Shown here piece after piece: positions 39,005 to 48,410 of a DNA stretch of 64,000 bases. Each line of letters begins with the position of its first letter. Position 1 is the first letter of the stretch. The position numbers and the translations under genes are program-made. Under the pieces are notes generated by a model that saw only the letters and a list, made by a program, of their open reading frames with translations, was not told the DNA's origin and did not search any database. The stretch covers positions 102,289-166,288 of the forward strand of contig DNUZ01000023.1 of assembly GCA_003507655.1 (NCBI GenBank), read 5' to 3'. Source of the DNA: Lachnospiraceae bacterium (GTDB lineage Bacteria > Bacillota > Clostridia > Lachnospirales > Lachnospiraceae).

Positions 39005-39157
39005 GTCGGCACAGATCAGATATTCCGGGTTTCCTTGTGCAGACCATTCCAATGAACCTCTGAAAGCGGAAATCGTGTGCGCCAGAGGGCTTCACGATTC
39101 CCTGAGTTTCATTTCCATTGCACAAAAAGAAACCCGGAATATCTGATCTGTGCCGAC
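39005..39157 (+). repeat. Structured repeat element, copy 2
   Basis: A 153-bp element closed by a perfect 28-bp inverted repeat (39005-39032 with 39130-39157). Inside are TTGTGC/GCACAA, AATGAACCTC/GAGTTTCATT, and an apical hairpin whose arms read GGAAATCGTG and CACGATTCC. Compared with copies 1 and 3, paired bases change together (G-C to A-T and G-C to T-A), which supports the fold. Confidence 0.88.
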
Positions 39158-39272
39158 TGCCAAAACAGTGACAGGATCACAGTATTGTATCAATGAGATA
39201 TCTATTCATACGATGCATTTGATATAAATTTTATTTTGGTCATTTGCGTAGAGCAGGAGGTAAGGTAATGCT

Positions 39273-39403
39273 GTCTGTTGTCGGTGCAACTTTCTGACGT
39301 GCTTTATTGGCTGGGCGGCCTTGTGTCCGCCTCGCTCAGCCGATAAAGCGCCCCACATAAATATCCCCACATCACCTGATACGGGGCGACAATACAGGCA
39401 GAC
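39273..39403. repeat. Palindromic element between larC and asp23
   Basis: The flanks GTCTG-TTGTCG (39273-39283) and CGACAA...CAGAC (39387-39403) pair with a 6-nt bulge. The centre is a strong hairpin: 13 bp (39301-39313 with 39337-39349, one mismatch or G-U) topped by GGCGG/CCGCC. No coding potential was seen. Together with copy 2 of the structured repeat it fills most of the 537-bp gap. Confidence 0.55.
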
Positions 39404-39416
39404 AAATAAAAATTAG

Positions 39417-39445
39417 TTCCCAAAACAGGAATAATCTGCTATAAT
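39417..39445 (+). promoter_or_regulatory. Promoter of asp23
   Basis: TTCCCA at 39417-39422 and a perfect TATAAT at 39440-39445 are 17 bp apart. Confidence 0.6.
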
Positions 39446-39475
39446 AGGTTCATATTAGATATTGGAGGTAGTGTA

Positions 39476-39853
39476 ATGGCAGAAGACAGACAGAGTTTTA
39501 GCATAAAAGAAGATAAATCCGGTACAGTGCATGTTGCCGGCGAAGTTGTAGCGATCATCGCAGGTCTGGCAGCTACGGAAGTAGAAGGCGTCAGCTCTAT
39601 GGCAGGAAATATTACCAATGAATTAGTCAGCAAGCTGGGTATGAAGAACCTTTCAAAAGGAGTCAAGGTTGAGGTGACGGATGACTCTGTCGAGGTAAAT
39701 CTTTCTTTGAACATCGCCTATGGTTATTCCATTCCGGAAGTATCGAACCGGGTTCAGGAGAGAGTGAAGGCTGCGATCGAGAATATGACAGGATTACAGG
39801 TGTTAGAAGTAAATATCCGTATCGCAAGTGTGGATATGGAAAATAGCAAATAA
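39476..39853 (+). CDS. Asp23/Gls24 family envelope stress protein
   Basis: A 125-residue member of the Asp23 family, with the typical VAGEVVAIIAGLAATEVEGV near residue 20 and NIAYGYSIPEVSNRVQ near 80. Asp23 proteins form filaments beneath the membrane and help with cell-wall stress. In Clostridia and bacilli the gene commonly sits just before nusB, as here. A TTGGAGG site precedes the ATG. Confidence 0.93.
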   Translation: MAEDRQSFSIKEDKSGTVHVAGEVVAIIAGLAATEVEGVSSMAGNITNELVSKLGMKNLSKGVKVEVTDDSVEVNLSLNIAYGYSIPEVSNRVQERVKAAIENMTGLQVLEVNIRIASVDMENSK

Positions 39854-39856
39854 TGC

Positions 39857-39913
39857 TTTTTAAATAGCGGCAGGTGTTGTATAATAGGGGGTGTCCAAAA
39901 GGGCATCCCTTTT
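39857..39913 (+). promoter_or_regulatory. nusB promoter overlapped by an asp23 terminator
   Basis: TTTTTA at 39857-39862 and TATAAT at 39880-39885 are 17 bp apart. A hairpin GGGGTGTCC-AAAA-GGGCATCCC followed by TTTT lies at 39887-39913, over the expected start point. It can end asp23 transcripts while new ones begin in its left arm. Confidence 0.65.
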
Positions 39914-39952
39914 CACTGTATAGGAAAACTGGAAGAAGCGAGAGGAAGACAA

Positions 39953-40348
39953 GTGAGCAGAAGAGAATTAAGAGAGCAGATTTTTAAAATGCTGTTTCGT
40001 ATCGAATTCCATGAAGGAATGGAAATGGAAGAACAGATGCAGCTTTTTTTAGAAGAAGAGGAAGAAATCAGTAAGGAAGACAGCGAATATATACGGAATA
40101 AGTATGAGAATATTGTGGAACATTTAGAAGAGATCGATGCTTCCGTCAATGAAAAAGCCAAAGGCTGGAAGACAAGCCGTATGGCAAAGGTGGAGTTATC
40201 GCTGATCCGCTTAGCCGTTTATGAGATTCAGTATGATGAGGATATTCCGGCAGGCGTAGCGATCAATGAGGCAGTAGAATTAGCAAAGAAGTACGGTGCA
40301 GACAGTTCACCGGCATTTATTAATGGAGTATTGGCAAAATTTGTATGA
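39953..40348 (+). CDS. nusB: Transcription antitermination factor NusB
   Basis: The 131-residue all-helical RNA-binding protein joins NusE and boxA RNA to prevent early termination in rRNA operons. It shows the N-terminal REQIFKMLF and the C-terminal [11 protein letters not shown]...PAFINGVL signatures. It begins with GTG behind GAGGAAG. Its stop overlaps the xseA start (ATGA). Confidence 0.95.
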   Translation: MSRRELREQIFKMLFRIEFHEGMEMEEQMQLFLEEEEEISKEDSEYIRNKYENIVEHLEEIDASVNEKAKGWKTSRMAKVELSLIRLAVYEIQYDEDIPAGVAINEAVELAKKYGADSSPAFINGVLAKFV

Positions 40349-41565
40349 GAAGAAATGTGTATTCTGTAGGACAGGTCAATGCCTATATTAAAAATATGTT
40401 TGCACAGGATTTCATGCTGCGGCAGATTTCCGTGTCCGGAGAGATCAGTAATTGCAAGTATCACTCTTCGGGACATATTTATTTTACATTAAAGGATAGC
40501 AGTGGAATAATCCAGGCAGTGATGTTTGCAGGAAATCGAAGAGGTCTGACATTTCATATGAAAGAGGGGGACAACGTTGTTGTTACCGGTTCGATCGAAG
40601 TCTATGAAAGAGATGGTAAATACCAGCTTTATGCAAGGGAGATCACACTTGCAGGAGCAGGAAATCTCTATCTGAAATATGAAGCCTTAAAAAAAGAGTT
40701 AGAAGAGATGGGAATGTTTGCTAAGGAATACAAACAGGATATTCCAAAATATGCAAAGACCATCGGGATCGTAACCGCACCGACAGGAGCGGCAGTGCGG
40801 GATATTAACAATATTGCACAGCGAAGGAATCCCTATGTCCAGCTGATCCTTTATCCGGCACTGGTGCAGGGCGAAGGAGCGGCACAGAGTATTGTAAACG
40901 GTATCCATGCCATGGAGCAGTTACATCCGGATCTCCTGATCGTAGGACGTGGCGGAGGTTCGATCGAAGATCTGTGGGCATTTAATGAAGAAATCGTGGC
41001 AAGGGCAATTTTTGATTGTCCGATTCCTGTGATATCAGCAGTAGGGCATGAGACCGATACCACGATCGCAGATTATGTGGCGGATCTGCGTGCACCGACA
41101 CCATCGGCAGCAGCAGAACTTGCAGTATTTGATATTCAGGATTTTTACGGAAACATAGGACAGTACCGGATGCAGATGAACCGTCTGATGAAGGCAAAAC
41201 TGGATATCCGTAAACAAAAACAGGAGTATTTAAAAAGGCAGCTTTTGCTTTTGAGTCCGCAGAGCAGAATCCATACCCAAAGGCAGTATGCCGCGGATTT
41301 AGAAGAACGTCTGAGACAGCAGATGAAGCAGCAGATCATAGAAGCAAGGCATCAGATGGAGATTTTTGCAGGAACCTTAGACGGACTTTCCCCGGCAAAG
41401 AAGCTGATGCAGGGCTATTCGGTAGCAGTCAATGATGCAGGCAGAAATATCCGCAGTACGAAGGATGTACAGCCCGGAGAAGACATAGTGATCCGGGTAA
41501 CGGATGGAGCGGTACTTGCAAAAGTGACAGGCATAAAGGAGCAGATAAGATGGGAGAAGAACTGA
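40345..41565 (+). CDS. xseA: Exodeoxyribonuclease VII large subunit
   Basis: The 406-residue catalytic subunit degrades single-stranded DNA from both ends. The N-terminal OB fold (about 1-100), the catalytic region with [11 protein letters not shown] and VGHETDTTI, and the C-terminal coiled coil are all present. It overlaps nusB by 4 bp and xseB by 16 bp, showing tight coupling within the operon. Confidence 0.96.
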   Translation: MRRNVYSVGQVNAYIKNMFAQDFMLRQISVSGEISNCKYHSSGHIYFTLKDSSGIIQAVMFAGNRRGLTFHMKEGDNVVVTGSIEVYERDGKYQLYAREITLAGAGNLYLKYEALKKELEEMGMFAKEYKQDIPKYAKTIGIVTAPTGAAVRDINNIAQRRNPYVQLILYPALVQGEGAAQSIVNGIHAMEQLHPDLLIVGRGGGSIEDLWAFNEEIVARAIFDCPIPVISAVGHETDTTIADYVADLRAPTPSAAAELAVFDIQDFYGNIGQYRMQMNRLMKAKLDIRKQKQEYLKRQLLLLSPQSRIHTQRQYAADLEERLRQQMKQQIIEARHQMEIFAGTLDGLSPAKKLMQGYSVAVNDAGRNIRSTKDVQPGEDIVIRVTDGAVLAKVTGIKEQIRWEKN

Positions 41566-41756
41566 CATTAGAGGAGTGTTTTTCCGGACTCGAAGAAATT
41601 ATTGAAAAGATGCAGGATACAGAAGTGTCGTTAGAAAATTCGTTTGTCCTGTATGAGCAGGGAATGAAAATGTTAAAAAACTGCAATCAGAAAATTGATG
41701 CAGTAGAAAAAAAGATGTTGAAAATGAATGAACAGGGAGAATTGGAGGAGTTTTAA
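41550..41756 (+). CDS. xseB: Exodeoxyribonuclease VII small subunit
   Basis: The 68-residue helical protein binds the coiled-coil arms of XseA. It carries the family pattern FSGLEEIIEKMQDTEVSLE and ends in an acidic tail. It begins inside xseA, and an AAGGAG site lies in the xseA sequence just upstream. Confidence 0.93.
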   Translation: MGEELTLEECFSGLEEIIEKMQDTEVSLENSFVLYEQGMKMLKNCNQKIDAVEKKMLKMNEQGELEEF

Positions 41757-41764
41757 GAGGGACT

Positions 41765-42631
41765 ATGGATAGAAAAAAAGAAGTTGAGCAGATTGTGACA
41801 TCCTTTCTTCCAAAAGAGGAAGGTTATCAGAAAACCGTATTAGAAGCAATGAATTACAGTGTATCCGCAGGAGGAAAACGACTTCGTCCGATGCTGATGC
41901 TTGAGACATATCGTATGTTTGGCGGCACATCAAAGGTCATTGAACCGTTTATGGCAGCCATAGAGATGATCCACACATATTCACTGATTCACGATGATCT
42001 GCCGGCAATGGATAACGATGAATACCGTCGTGGAAGAAAGACGACGCATGTGGTATATGGTGAGGCAATGGCGATCTTAGCAGGCGATGCATTGTTAAAC
42101 TACGCATTTGAAACAGCAGCCTCGGCATTTGTTTTAGACGAGGGAAATCCGGCGATCGGAAAAGCATTTATGATCCTTGCATCCAAAGCAGGGGTCTATG
42201 GAATGATCGGCGGTCAGGTGGTAGATGTGGAATCCGAAGGAAAAGAGATTGATGCAGATACCCTTAAGTTTATCCATATCCATAAGACTTCGGCACTCTT
42301 AGAATCCGCAATGCTGATCGGAGCGGTGTTAGCAGGTGCAAGTGAGCAGCAGCAACGTACCGTGGAATTAGCAGCGCGTGAGTTAGGACTGGCATTCCAG
42401 ATACGGGATGATATTTTAGATGTTACGGGAAATACCGATGAGTTGGGAAAACCGGTAGGATCCGATGAAAAGAATCATAAGAATACTTATGTGGCACTAG
42501 AGGGCCTTGAAAAGGCAAAAGAAGATGTGAAGCGTTATTCAGAATCTGCCATTGACCGTTTAAAGAGCCTTCCGGCACGAAATGAATTCTTATATGAATT
42601 AATCGAAGAGCTGATTGATCGGAGAAGTTAG
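41765..42631 (+). CDS. ispA: Geranyl/farnesyl diphosphate synthase
   Basis: The 288-residue prenyl transferase extends dimethylallyl diphosphate with isopentenyl diphosphate, supplying precursors for undecaprenyl carriers and quinones. The two aspartate-rich motifs are DDLPAMD near residue 78 and DDILD near 218. It sits between xseB and dxs, as in many Firmicutes, linking two steps of isoprenoid synthesis. Confidence 0.94.
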   Translation: MDRKKEVEQIVTSFLPKEEGYQKTVLEAMNYSVSAGGKRLRPMLMLETYRMFGGTSKVIEPFMAAIEMIHTYSLIHDDLPAMDNDEYRRGRKTTHVVYGEAMAILAGDALLNYAFETAASAFVLDEGNPAIGKAFMILASKAGVYGMIGGQVVDVESEGKEIDADTLKFIHIHKTSALLESAMLIGAVLAGASEQQQRTVELAARELGLAFQIRDDILDVTGNTDELGKPVGSDEKNHKNTYVALEGLEKAKEDVKRYSESAIDRLKSLPARNEFLYELIEELIDRRS

Positions 42632-42643
42632 AGGTGCTTATGC

Positions 42644-44512
42644 ATGGTACTAGAGAAGATAGAGCAGGCAAATGATATAAAAAAACTGAATCCACAGGAA
42701 TTAGAAATATTAGCCGGAGAGATCCGGGAATTTTTGATTGAAAAAATATCAAAAACCGGAGGACATCTGGCATCTAATTTAGGTGTGGTGGAACTGACAA
42801 TGGCATTGCATTTAGCGTTTCAACTGCCGGAGGATAAGATCATCTGGGATGTGGGCCATCAGTCTTATACGCATAAGATCCTGACCGGAAGACGGGAAGG
42901 CTTTGAGGGCTTGCGTAAATATGGTGGCATGAGCGGATTTCCCAAAAGACGTGAGAGTGATTGCGATGCGTTTGGAACAGGTCATAGTTCTACCTCTATT
43001 TCCGCAGGACTCGGCTATGCGCATGCAAGGGATATCCGGAAGAAAAACTATAAGGTGGTCTCTGTCATAGGAGATGGAGCGTTGACTGGTGGCATGGCGT
43101 TTGAAGCACTGAACAATGCGACCAGATTAGAGAAGAATTTTATCATTGTATTGAATGATAATAATATGTCCATTTCCGAAAATGTCGGTGGGCTGTCGAA
43201 CCATCTGAACAGACTTCGGACAGCAGAGAGTTACCATGATTTAAAAGAAGGAGTGATGAATTCCTTAGCAAAGATCCCGGTCTATGGCGACTGGATGGTC
43301 GAGCAGGTACGCAGGGCAAAGAGTGGTATCAAGCAGTTAGTGATCCCCGGAATGATCTATGAAAATATGGGAATTACCTATTTAGGTCCTGTGGATGGGC
43401 ATAATATCGAAGAAATGGTAAGAGTCTTTAAGGACGCATCAAAGGTAGACGGACCGGTCATGGTACACTGTCTGACACAAAAGGGCAGAGGGTATCTGCC
43501 GGCAGAGCGTCATCCTGCCAGATTCCACGGTGCAGAGCCTTTTGATATTGAGACAGGACTGCCAAGCAACAAAAAAGAAAAGGCCGCCTATACCGATATC
43601 TTTTCTACCGTCATGCGAAAGTTAGGGGATCGCAATGAAAATGTAGTTGCCATTACAGCAGCCATGGAGACAGGTACGGGACTGAAAAGATTCCACAATA
43701 TGTTCCCGGAGCGTTTTTTTGATGTGGGAATTGCAGAGGAACATGCCATCACGTTTGCGGCAGGGTTAGCAGCAGGAGGCATGATCCCGGTAGTAGCCGT
43801 GTATTCTTCATTTTTACAAAGGGCATATGACCAGATTCTGCACGATGTCTGTATCCAGAATCTGCATGTTATCATAGCGATCGACCGGGCGGGGTTAGTC
43901 GGAAGTGATGGAGAGACACATCAGGGAATTTTTGACATCTCGTTTTTGTGTACGATCCCGAATATGACCTTAATGGCACCGAAGAATAAATGGGAATTTT
44001 CCGATATGGTAAAATTTGCCGTGGATTTTGACGGTCCGATCGCCATCCGTTATCCAAGAGGTGAAGCCTATGACGGACTTGCAAAGATGCGGGCACCGAT
44101 CGTCTTAGGCAAGAGTGAGACACTGTATGACGAAGAAGAAATCTGTCTGATCGCCTTTGGCAGTATGGTAAAGACTGCGGTTAAGGTAAGAGAGATGTTA
44201 AAGGAACGTGGGTATCACTGTTCACTCATCAATGCAAGGTTTGCAAAGCCGTTAGACTATGAAATGCTTACAAGAACGGCAAAAGAGCACCGCCTTTTAG
44301 TAACGTTAGAAGAGAATGTAAAAAGCGGCGGTTTCGGAGAACAGGTCATGGACTATTTAGAGGAATGCAGTCTGGATGTCCGTCTTTTAAATATTGCAAT
44401 TTCGGATGAGTATGTGGAACACGGCAATGTCAATATCCTCTATCAGGAGGTTGGTATTGATGCGGAATCCGTAGTGAAAAGAATTATAGCAGAATATGTG
44501 GGGCTGAAATGA
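42644..44512 (+). CDS. dxs: 1-deoxy-D-xylulose-5-phosphate synthase
   Basis: The 622-residue thiamine-diphosphate enzyme condenses pyruvate with glyceraldehyde 3-phosphate, the first step of the MEP isoprenoid route. The cofactor motif GDGALTGG is near residue 144, and the transketolase-like middle domain has AIDRAGLVGSDGETHQG. It lies directly after ispA, and its stop overlaps tlyA by 4 bp. Confidence 0.97.
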   Translation: MVLEKIEQANDIKKLNPQELEILAGEIREFLIEKISKTGGHLASNLGVVELTMALHLAFQLPEDKIIWDVGHQSYTHKILTGRREGFEGLRKYGGMSGFPKRRESDCDAFGTGHSSTSISAGLGYAHARDIRKKNYKVVSVIGDGALTGGMAFEALNNATRLEKNFIIVLNDNNMSISENVGGLSNHLNRLRTAESYHDLKEGVMNSLAKIPVYGDWMVEQVRRAKSGIKQLVIPGMIYENMGITYLGPVDGHNIEEMVRVFKDASKVDGPVMVHCLTQKGRGYLPAERHPARFHGAEPFDIETGLPSNKKEKAAYTDIFSTVMRKLGDRNENVVAITAAMETGTGLKRFHNMFPERFFDVGIAEEHAITFAAGLAAGGMIPVVAVYSSFLQRAYDQILHDVCIQNLHVIIAIDRAGLVGSDGETHQGIFDISFLCTIPNMTLMAPKNKWEFSDMVKFAVDFDGPIAIRYPRGEAYDGLAKMRAPIVLGKSETLYDEEEICLIAFGSMVKTAVKVREMLKERGYHCSLINARFAKPLDYEMLTRTAKEHRLLVTLEENVKSGGFGEQVMDYLEECSLDVRLLNIAISDEYVEHGNVNILYQEVGIDAESVVKRIIAEYVGLK

Positions 44513-45315
44513 AAGAACGATTAGATATATTACTGGTCAAAAGAGGGCTTGCTCCTTCGAGAGAAAAAGCAAAGGCAATGATCATGGAGGGAAATGTCTT
44601 TGTGGAAAACCAGAGAGAAGATAAAGCAGGCACTTCCATACCGGAAAATGCAAAGATTGAGATCAAAGGAAATACTTTAAAATATGTCAGCAGAGGCGGC
44701 TTGAAATTAGAAAAGGCAATGAACCATTTTGACATTGAGTTACAGAACAAAGTCTGTATGGACATCGGGGCTTCCACCGGCGGTTTTACGGATTGTATGC
44801 TGCAAAACGGTGCAAGCAAAGTCTATGCGGTCGATGTCGGATATGGACAGTTTGCATGGAAACTGCGAACCGATGAACGGGTGGTCTGTATGGAAAAGAC
44901 AAATATCCGTTATGTGACACCGGAGGATATTGGGGAACCACTGGATTTTGCTTCGGTGGATGTATCCTTTATTTCTCTGTCTAAGGTACTGCCTGCGGCA
45001 AGAGAGCTGTTAAAAGACGGTGGCGAGATGGTCTGTCTGATCAAGCCGCAGTTTGAAGCAGGAAGAGAAAAAGTAGGGAAAAAGGGTGTTGTGCGTGACC
45101 CTAAAGTGCATTTAGAAGTCATTCAGACTGTCTTACAAACAGCGATGGATTTAGGATTTTCCATTCTGGATCTGGAATATTCACCGATTAAGGGACCGGA
45201 GGGAAATATTGAATATCTGGTTCACCTGAAAAAAAGTCAGGAAGGGGAAAAGGGTGCAGAAGTAAATGCCGAGGCGGTCGTAGAAGCTGCACATGGAGAA
45301 TTGGATCGGACATGA
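44509..45315 (+). CDS. tlyA: TlyA family rRNA methyltransferase
   Basis: A 268-residue protein with an N-terminal S4 RNA-binding domain (RLDILLVKRGLAPSREKAK) and an FtsJ-like methyltransferase domain with the SAM motif DIGASTGGFTDC near residue 86. TlyA enzymes 2'-O-methylate ribosomal RNA; the hemolysin name is historical. The exact site in this organism is inferred. It overlaps dxs and nadK by 4 bp each. Confidence 0.92.
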   Translation: MKERLDILLVKRGLAPSREKAKAMIMEGNVFVENQREDKAGTSIPENAKIEIKGNTLKYVSRGGLKLEKAMNHFDIELQNKVCMDIGASTGGFTDCMLQNGASKVYAVDVGYGQFAWKLRTDERVVCMEKTNIRYVTPEDIGEPLDFASVDVSFISLSKVLPAARELLKDGGEMVCLIKPQFEAGREKVGKKGVVRDPKVHLEVIQTVLQTAMDLGFSILDLEYSPIKGPEGNIEYLVHLKKSQEGEKGAEVNAEAVVEAAHGELDRT

Positions 45316-46172
45316 AACATTTTTTAACAATTACGAATATTCAAAAAGATGAAAAAAAGAGCTTTACGAAAGAAGTCAAAGACTATATCGAACAAAAAGG
45401 CGGAACCTGTCTTTGCTATTACAGCAGCGGGAATAAAGAGCGGGTGGAGCAGATCGATCCAAAGCAGATACCGGAGGGTGTAGAGTGTATCCTTGTCTTA
45501 GGCGGCGATGGAACGCTGATCCGTGCAGCGAGGGATCTGTATCACTGGAATATTCCGATGTTAGGAGTCAATCTTGGAACACTTGGATATCTCTGTGAGG
45601 TGGAGAGAAGCAACATCCGTGCAGCCATTGATGAGATCATGCAGGAACATTACATGATCGAGCGGCGCATGATGTTAGAGGGTTACTGCGTCATCGATGG
45701 AAAAGAGCAGAAAAGCCGTGCCGCATTCAATGATATTATTATCCACAGAGGCACCAATCCATCGGTTAAGACGCTGATCATCCGTGTCAATGGAGAATAT
45801 CTCAATACATATGTAGGAGACGGGATCATTGTAGCGACACCTTCCGGTTCGACAGCGTACAATATGTCCGCAGGCGGACCGATCGTTGACCCAAAGGCAA
45901 AACTGCTTTTAGTGACACCGATCAATTCCCACAGCCTGAATGCAAAGAGTATTGTGTTGAGCGCCGATGATGAGATTGAGATTGAGATCAGTGCCAGAAA
46001 TCATGAGACCGATGACAGTGCCGAGGTCAGCTTTGACGGAGATTATCCGAGTAATTTAGGCTTTGGCGATAAGATCGTGATCAAAAAAGCGGAGCAGGCT
46101 ACGAATATTTTGAAATTGAGCAAATTGAGCTTTTTAGAGATACTCAGTAAAAAAATGCAGACGTGTATATAG
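45312..46172 (+). CDS. nadK: NAD kinase
   Basis: The 286-residue enzyme phosphorylates NAD to NADP. The diagnostic GGDGTLIRA starts near residue 64, and TPSGSTAYNMSAGGP lies near 178. It is coupled to tlyA by a 4-bp overlap and followed by argR after 18 bp. Confidence 0.96.
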   Translation: MKHFLTITNIQKDEKKSFTKEVKDYIEQKGGTCLCYYSSGNKERVEQIDPKQIPEGVECILVLGGDGTLIRAARDLYHWNIPMLGVNLGTLGYLCEVERSNIRAAIDEIMQEHYMIERRMMLEGYCVIDGKEQKSRAAFNDIIIHRGTNPSVKTLIIRVNGEYLNTYVGDGIIVATPSGSTAYNMSAGGPIVDPKAKLLLVTPINSHSLNAKSIVLSADDEIEIEISARNHETDDSAEVSFDGDYPSNLGFGDKIVIKKAEQATNILKLSKLSFLEILSKKMQTCI

Positions 46173-46190
46173 AATCTTGGAGGAAAAGAA

Positions 46191-46643
46191 GTGAAATCAG
46201 AAAGACATGCAAAAATTCTAGAGATTATCAGAAAAAATGAGGTGGAGACACAGGAAGAACTGTCAGACAGACTTGAGCGGGAGGGCTTTCAGGTAACACA
46301 AGCAACCGTATCGAGAGATATCCGCGAATTGAAACTGACAAAAGTTGCAATGAGCAACGGAAAACAGAAATATGCAGCACTGACAGAGCCGGCTGAGGAT
46401 CTGTCCCAGAAATATATCCGTGTGTTAAAGGATGGATTTGCATCCATGGACATGGCACAGAATATTTTAGTGGTCCGTACGGTGTCCGGAATGGCAATGG
46501 CAGTCGCAGCAGCATTAGATGCATTAAATTTTCACGAGATTGTAGGTACGATTGCCGGAGATGACACGATCATGTGTGCAGTCCGTTCCGTGGAGGAAAA
46601 TATCCAGTTGATGGATCGTTTGAGAAAAATGGTAGGAAAATAG
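46191..46643 (+). CDS. argR: Arginine repressor ArgR/AhrC
   Basis: The 150-residue regulator has an N-terminal winged helix with ATVSRDIRELKL and a C-terminal oligomerisation and arginine-binding domain with GTIAGDDTIM. It controls arginine synthesis and breakdown genes elsewhere. In Firmicutes it commonly sits before recN, as here. It starts with GTG behind TTGGAGG. Confidence 0.95.
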   Translation: MKSERHAKILEIIRKNEVETQEELSDRLEREGFQVTQATVSRDIRELKLTKVAMSNGKQKYAALTEPAEDLSQKYIRVLKDGFASMDMAQNILVVRTVSGMAMAVAAALDALNFHEIVGTIAGDDTIMCAVRSVEENIQLMDRLRKMVGK

Positions 46644-46680
46644 ACAGCTACAGGATCGTGAGGGAGTAGAAGGAGATAGG

Positions 46681-48360
46681 ATGTTACGAAATCTGCATGT
46701 AAAAAATCTCGCCCTGATCGACGAGATGGAAGTAGAATTTGAGGAAGGGTTAAACATTTTAACCGGAGAAACAGGCGCCGGAAAATCATTGATCATCGGT
46801 TCAATTAATATGGCACTTGGTCAGAAGGTGCCAAAGGAGATGATCAAAGAAGGTGCGGATTATGCTTTAGTGGAACTGATCTTTGAGGTAAAGAGCGAAG
46901 ATACCATCCGCAGATTGCAGGAAATGGATATTTTTCCGGAGGACGGTATGGTCATTATGAGCCGTAAGATCACCGGGGGAAGAAGTGTTGCAAAGATCAA
47001 CTCCGAGAGTATATCCGCAGCAAAAGTCAAAGAGGCGGCACAACTTTTAATTGACATTCATGGACAGCATGAGCATCAGTCTCTGACCGGAAAAAAGATG
47101 CAGTTAGCACTGCTTGACGATTATGCAAAAGAAGAAACGCAGGAAGTAAAGGCAGAGGTAAAGAAGCGTTATGAGGAATATTCTTCTATTTTAAAAGAAT
47201 TAGAAGAAAAAGATATTGATAAAGAGCAGCAGCAACGGGAACTCTCATTTTTAGAGTTTGAAATTCAGGAATTAGAGGATGCCTGCCTGCGGGAAGGAGA
47301 GGACGAGGAGTTAGAGAAGACTTACCGCAAAATGCTGAACGGCAAAAAGATTGCGGAAGCATGTGGAGCGGCTTACCGCCTGACCTCAGAGAACGGTGAA
47401 AGTGCATCGGATCAGATCGGAAGAGCGCTCCGAGAGATTTCAGCAGTGACTTCCTGTGACGCTGAGTTGCAGCCGTTAGAAGAGCAGTTAGAGCAGTTAG
47501 ACGGGCTGTTGAATGATTTTAACCGGGATATGTCCTCTTATCTGTCAGGATTAGAGTTTGAGGAAGAGGATTTTTACGAAACAGAGAAGCGTTTAGATGA
47601 ACTGAATCATTTGAAATCCAAGTATGGTGATACGATTGAAAAAGTATTAGAAGTGAAGGAGGAAAAAATCCAACGCAGGGACGAACTTTTAGATTATGAT
47701 GCATACTTAAATCAGTTAAAAGAACAAAAGAAGGCATCCGAAGAGGCGTTAGAAAAGGCAAGTAAAAAGCTTTCTAAGATCCGCAAAAAATATGCGAAAG
47801 AACTGTGCAGGCAGGTCACAGAACACCTTTTGGATCTGAATTTTGAGACTGTGGATCTGTCGATGGAATTTGAACAGACCACACATTTTACATCGAATGG
47901 ATACGATGAAGTGGAGTTCCTGATATCCACAAATCCGGGAGAAACGCCAAAGCCACTCGGTAAGATCGCTTCGGGCGGTGAACTTTCAAGGATCATGCTG
48001 GCATTAAAGACAGTGCTTGCAAACAATGACGAGATCGAGACTTTGATTTTTGACGAAATAGATACCGGGATCAGTGGAAGAACGGCGCAGAAGGTTTCGG
48101 AAAAGATGGATCTGATCGGAAGAAATCATCAGGTCATCTGTATTACACACCTGCCTCAGATAGCAGCTATGGCAGATACGCATTTTCTGATCGAGAAAAC
48201 CGTGGAATCCGGCAGGACAACCTCAAAGATCCACAGGCTGCCGCAGGAAGAGAGCGTTGCGGAGTTAGCAAGGATGCTTGGCGGTGTCAGTATTACGGAA
48301 ACCGTTTTAGAAAATGCAAAAGAAATGAAAGAATTAGCAGCAAAAACAAAAAAATCCTAG
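46681..48360 (+). CDS. recN: DNA repair protein RecN
   Basis: The 559-residue SMC-like ATPase acts early in double-strand break repair. Walker A is GETGAGKSLI near residue 30, a long coiled coil fills about 150-370, and the ABC signature GGELSRIMLAL and Walker B DEIDTGISG are near the end. It is the penultimate gene of the nusB-spoIVB operon. Confidence 0.96.
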   Translation: MLRNLHVKNLALIDEMEVEFEEGLNILTGETGAGKSLIIGSINMALGQKVPKEMIKEGADYALVELIFEVKSEDTIRRLQEMDIFPEDGMVIMSRKITGGRSVAKINSESISAAKVKEAAQLLIDIHGQHEHQSLTGKKMQLALLDDYAKEETQEVKAEVKKRYEEYSSILKELEEKDIDKEQQQRELSFLEFEIQELEDACLREGEDEELEKTYRKMLNGKKIAEACGAAYRLTSENGESASDQIGRALREISAVTSCDAELQPLEEQLEQLDGLLNDFNRDMSSYLSGLEFEEEDFYETEKRLDELNHLKSKYGDTIEKVLEVKEEKIQRRDELLDYDAYLNQLKEQKKASEEALEKASKKLSKIRKKYAKELCRQVTEHLLDLNFETVDLSMEFEQTTHFTSNGYDEVEFLISTNPGETPKPLGKIASGGELSRIMLALKTVLANNDEIETLIFDEIDTGISGRTAQKVSEKMDLIGRNHQVICITHLPQIAAMADTHFLIEKTVESGRTTSKIHRLPQEESVAELARMLGGVSITETVLENAKEMKELAAKTKKS

Positions 48361-48410
48361 TTTGAAACAGAAAAAATCATCACATAATAGAATTTAAGGA
48401 TGTGATGATA

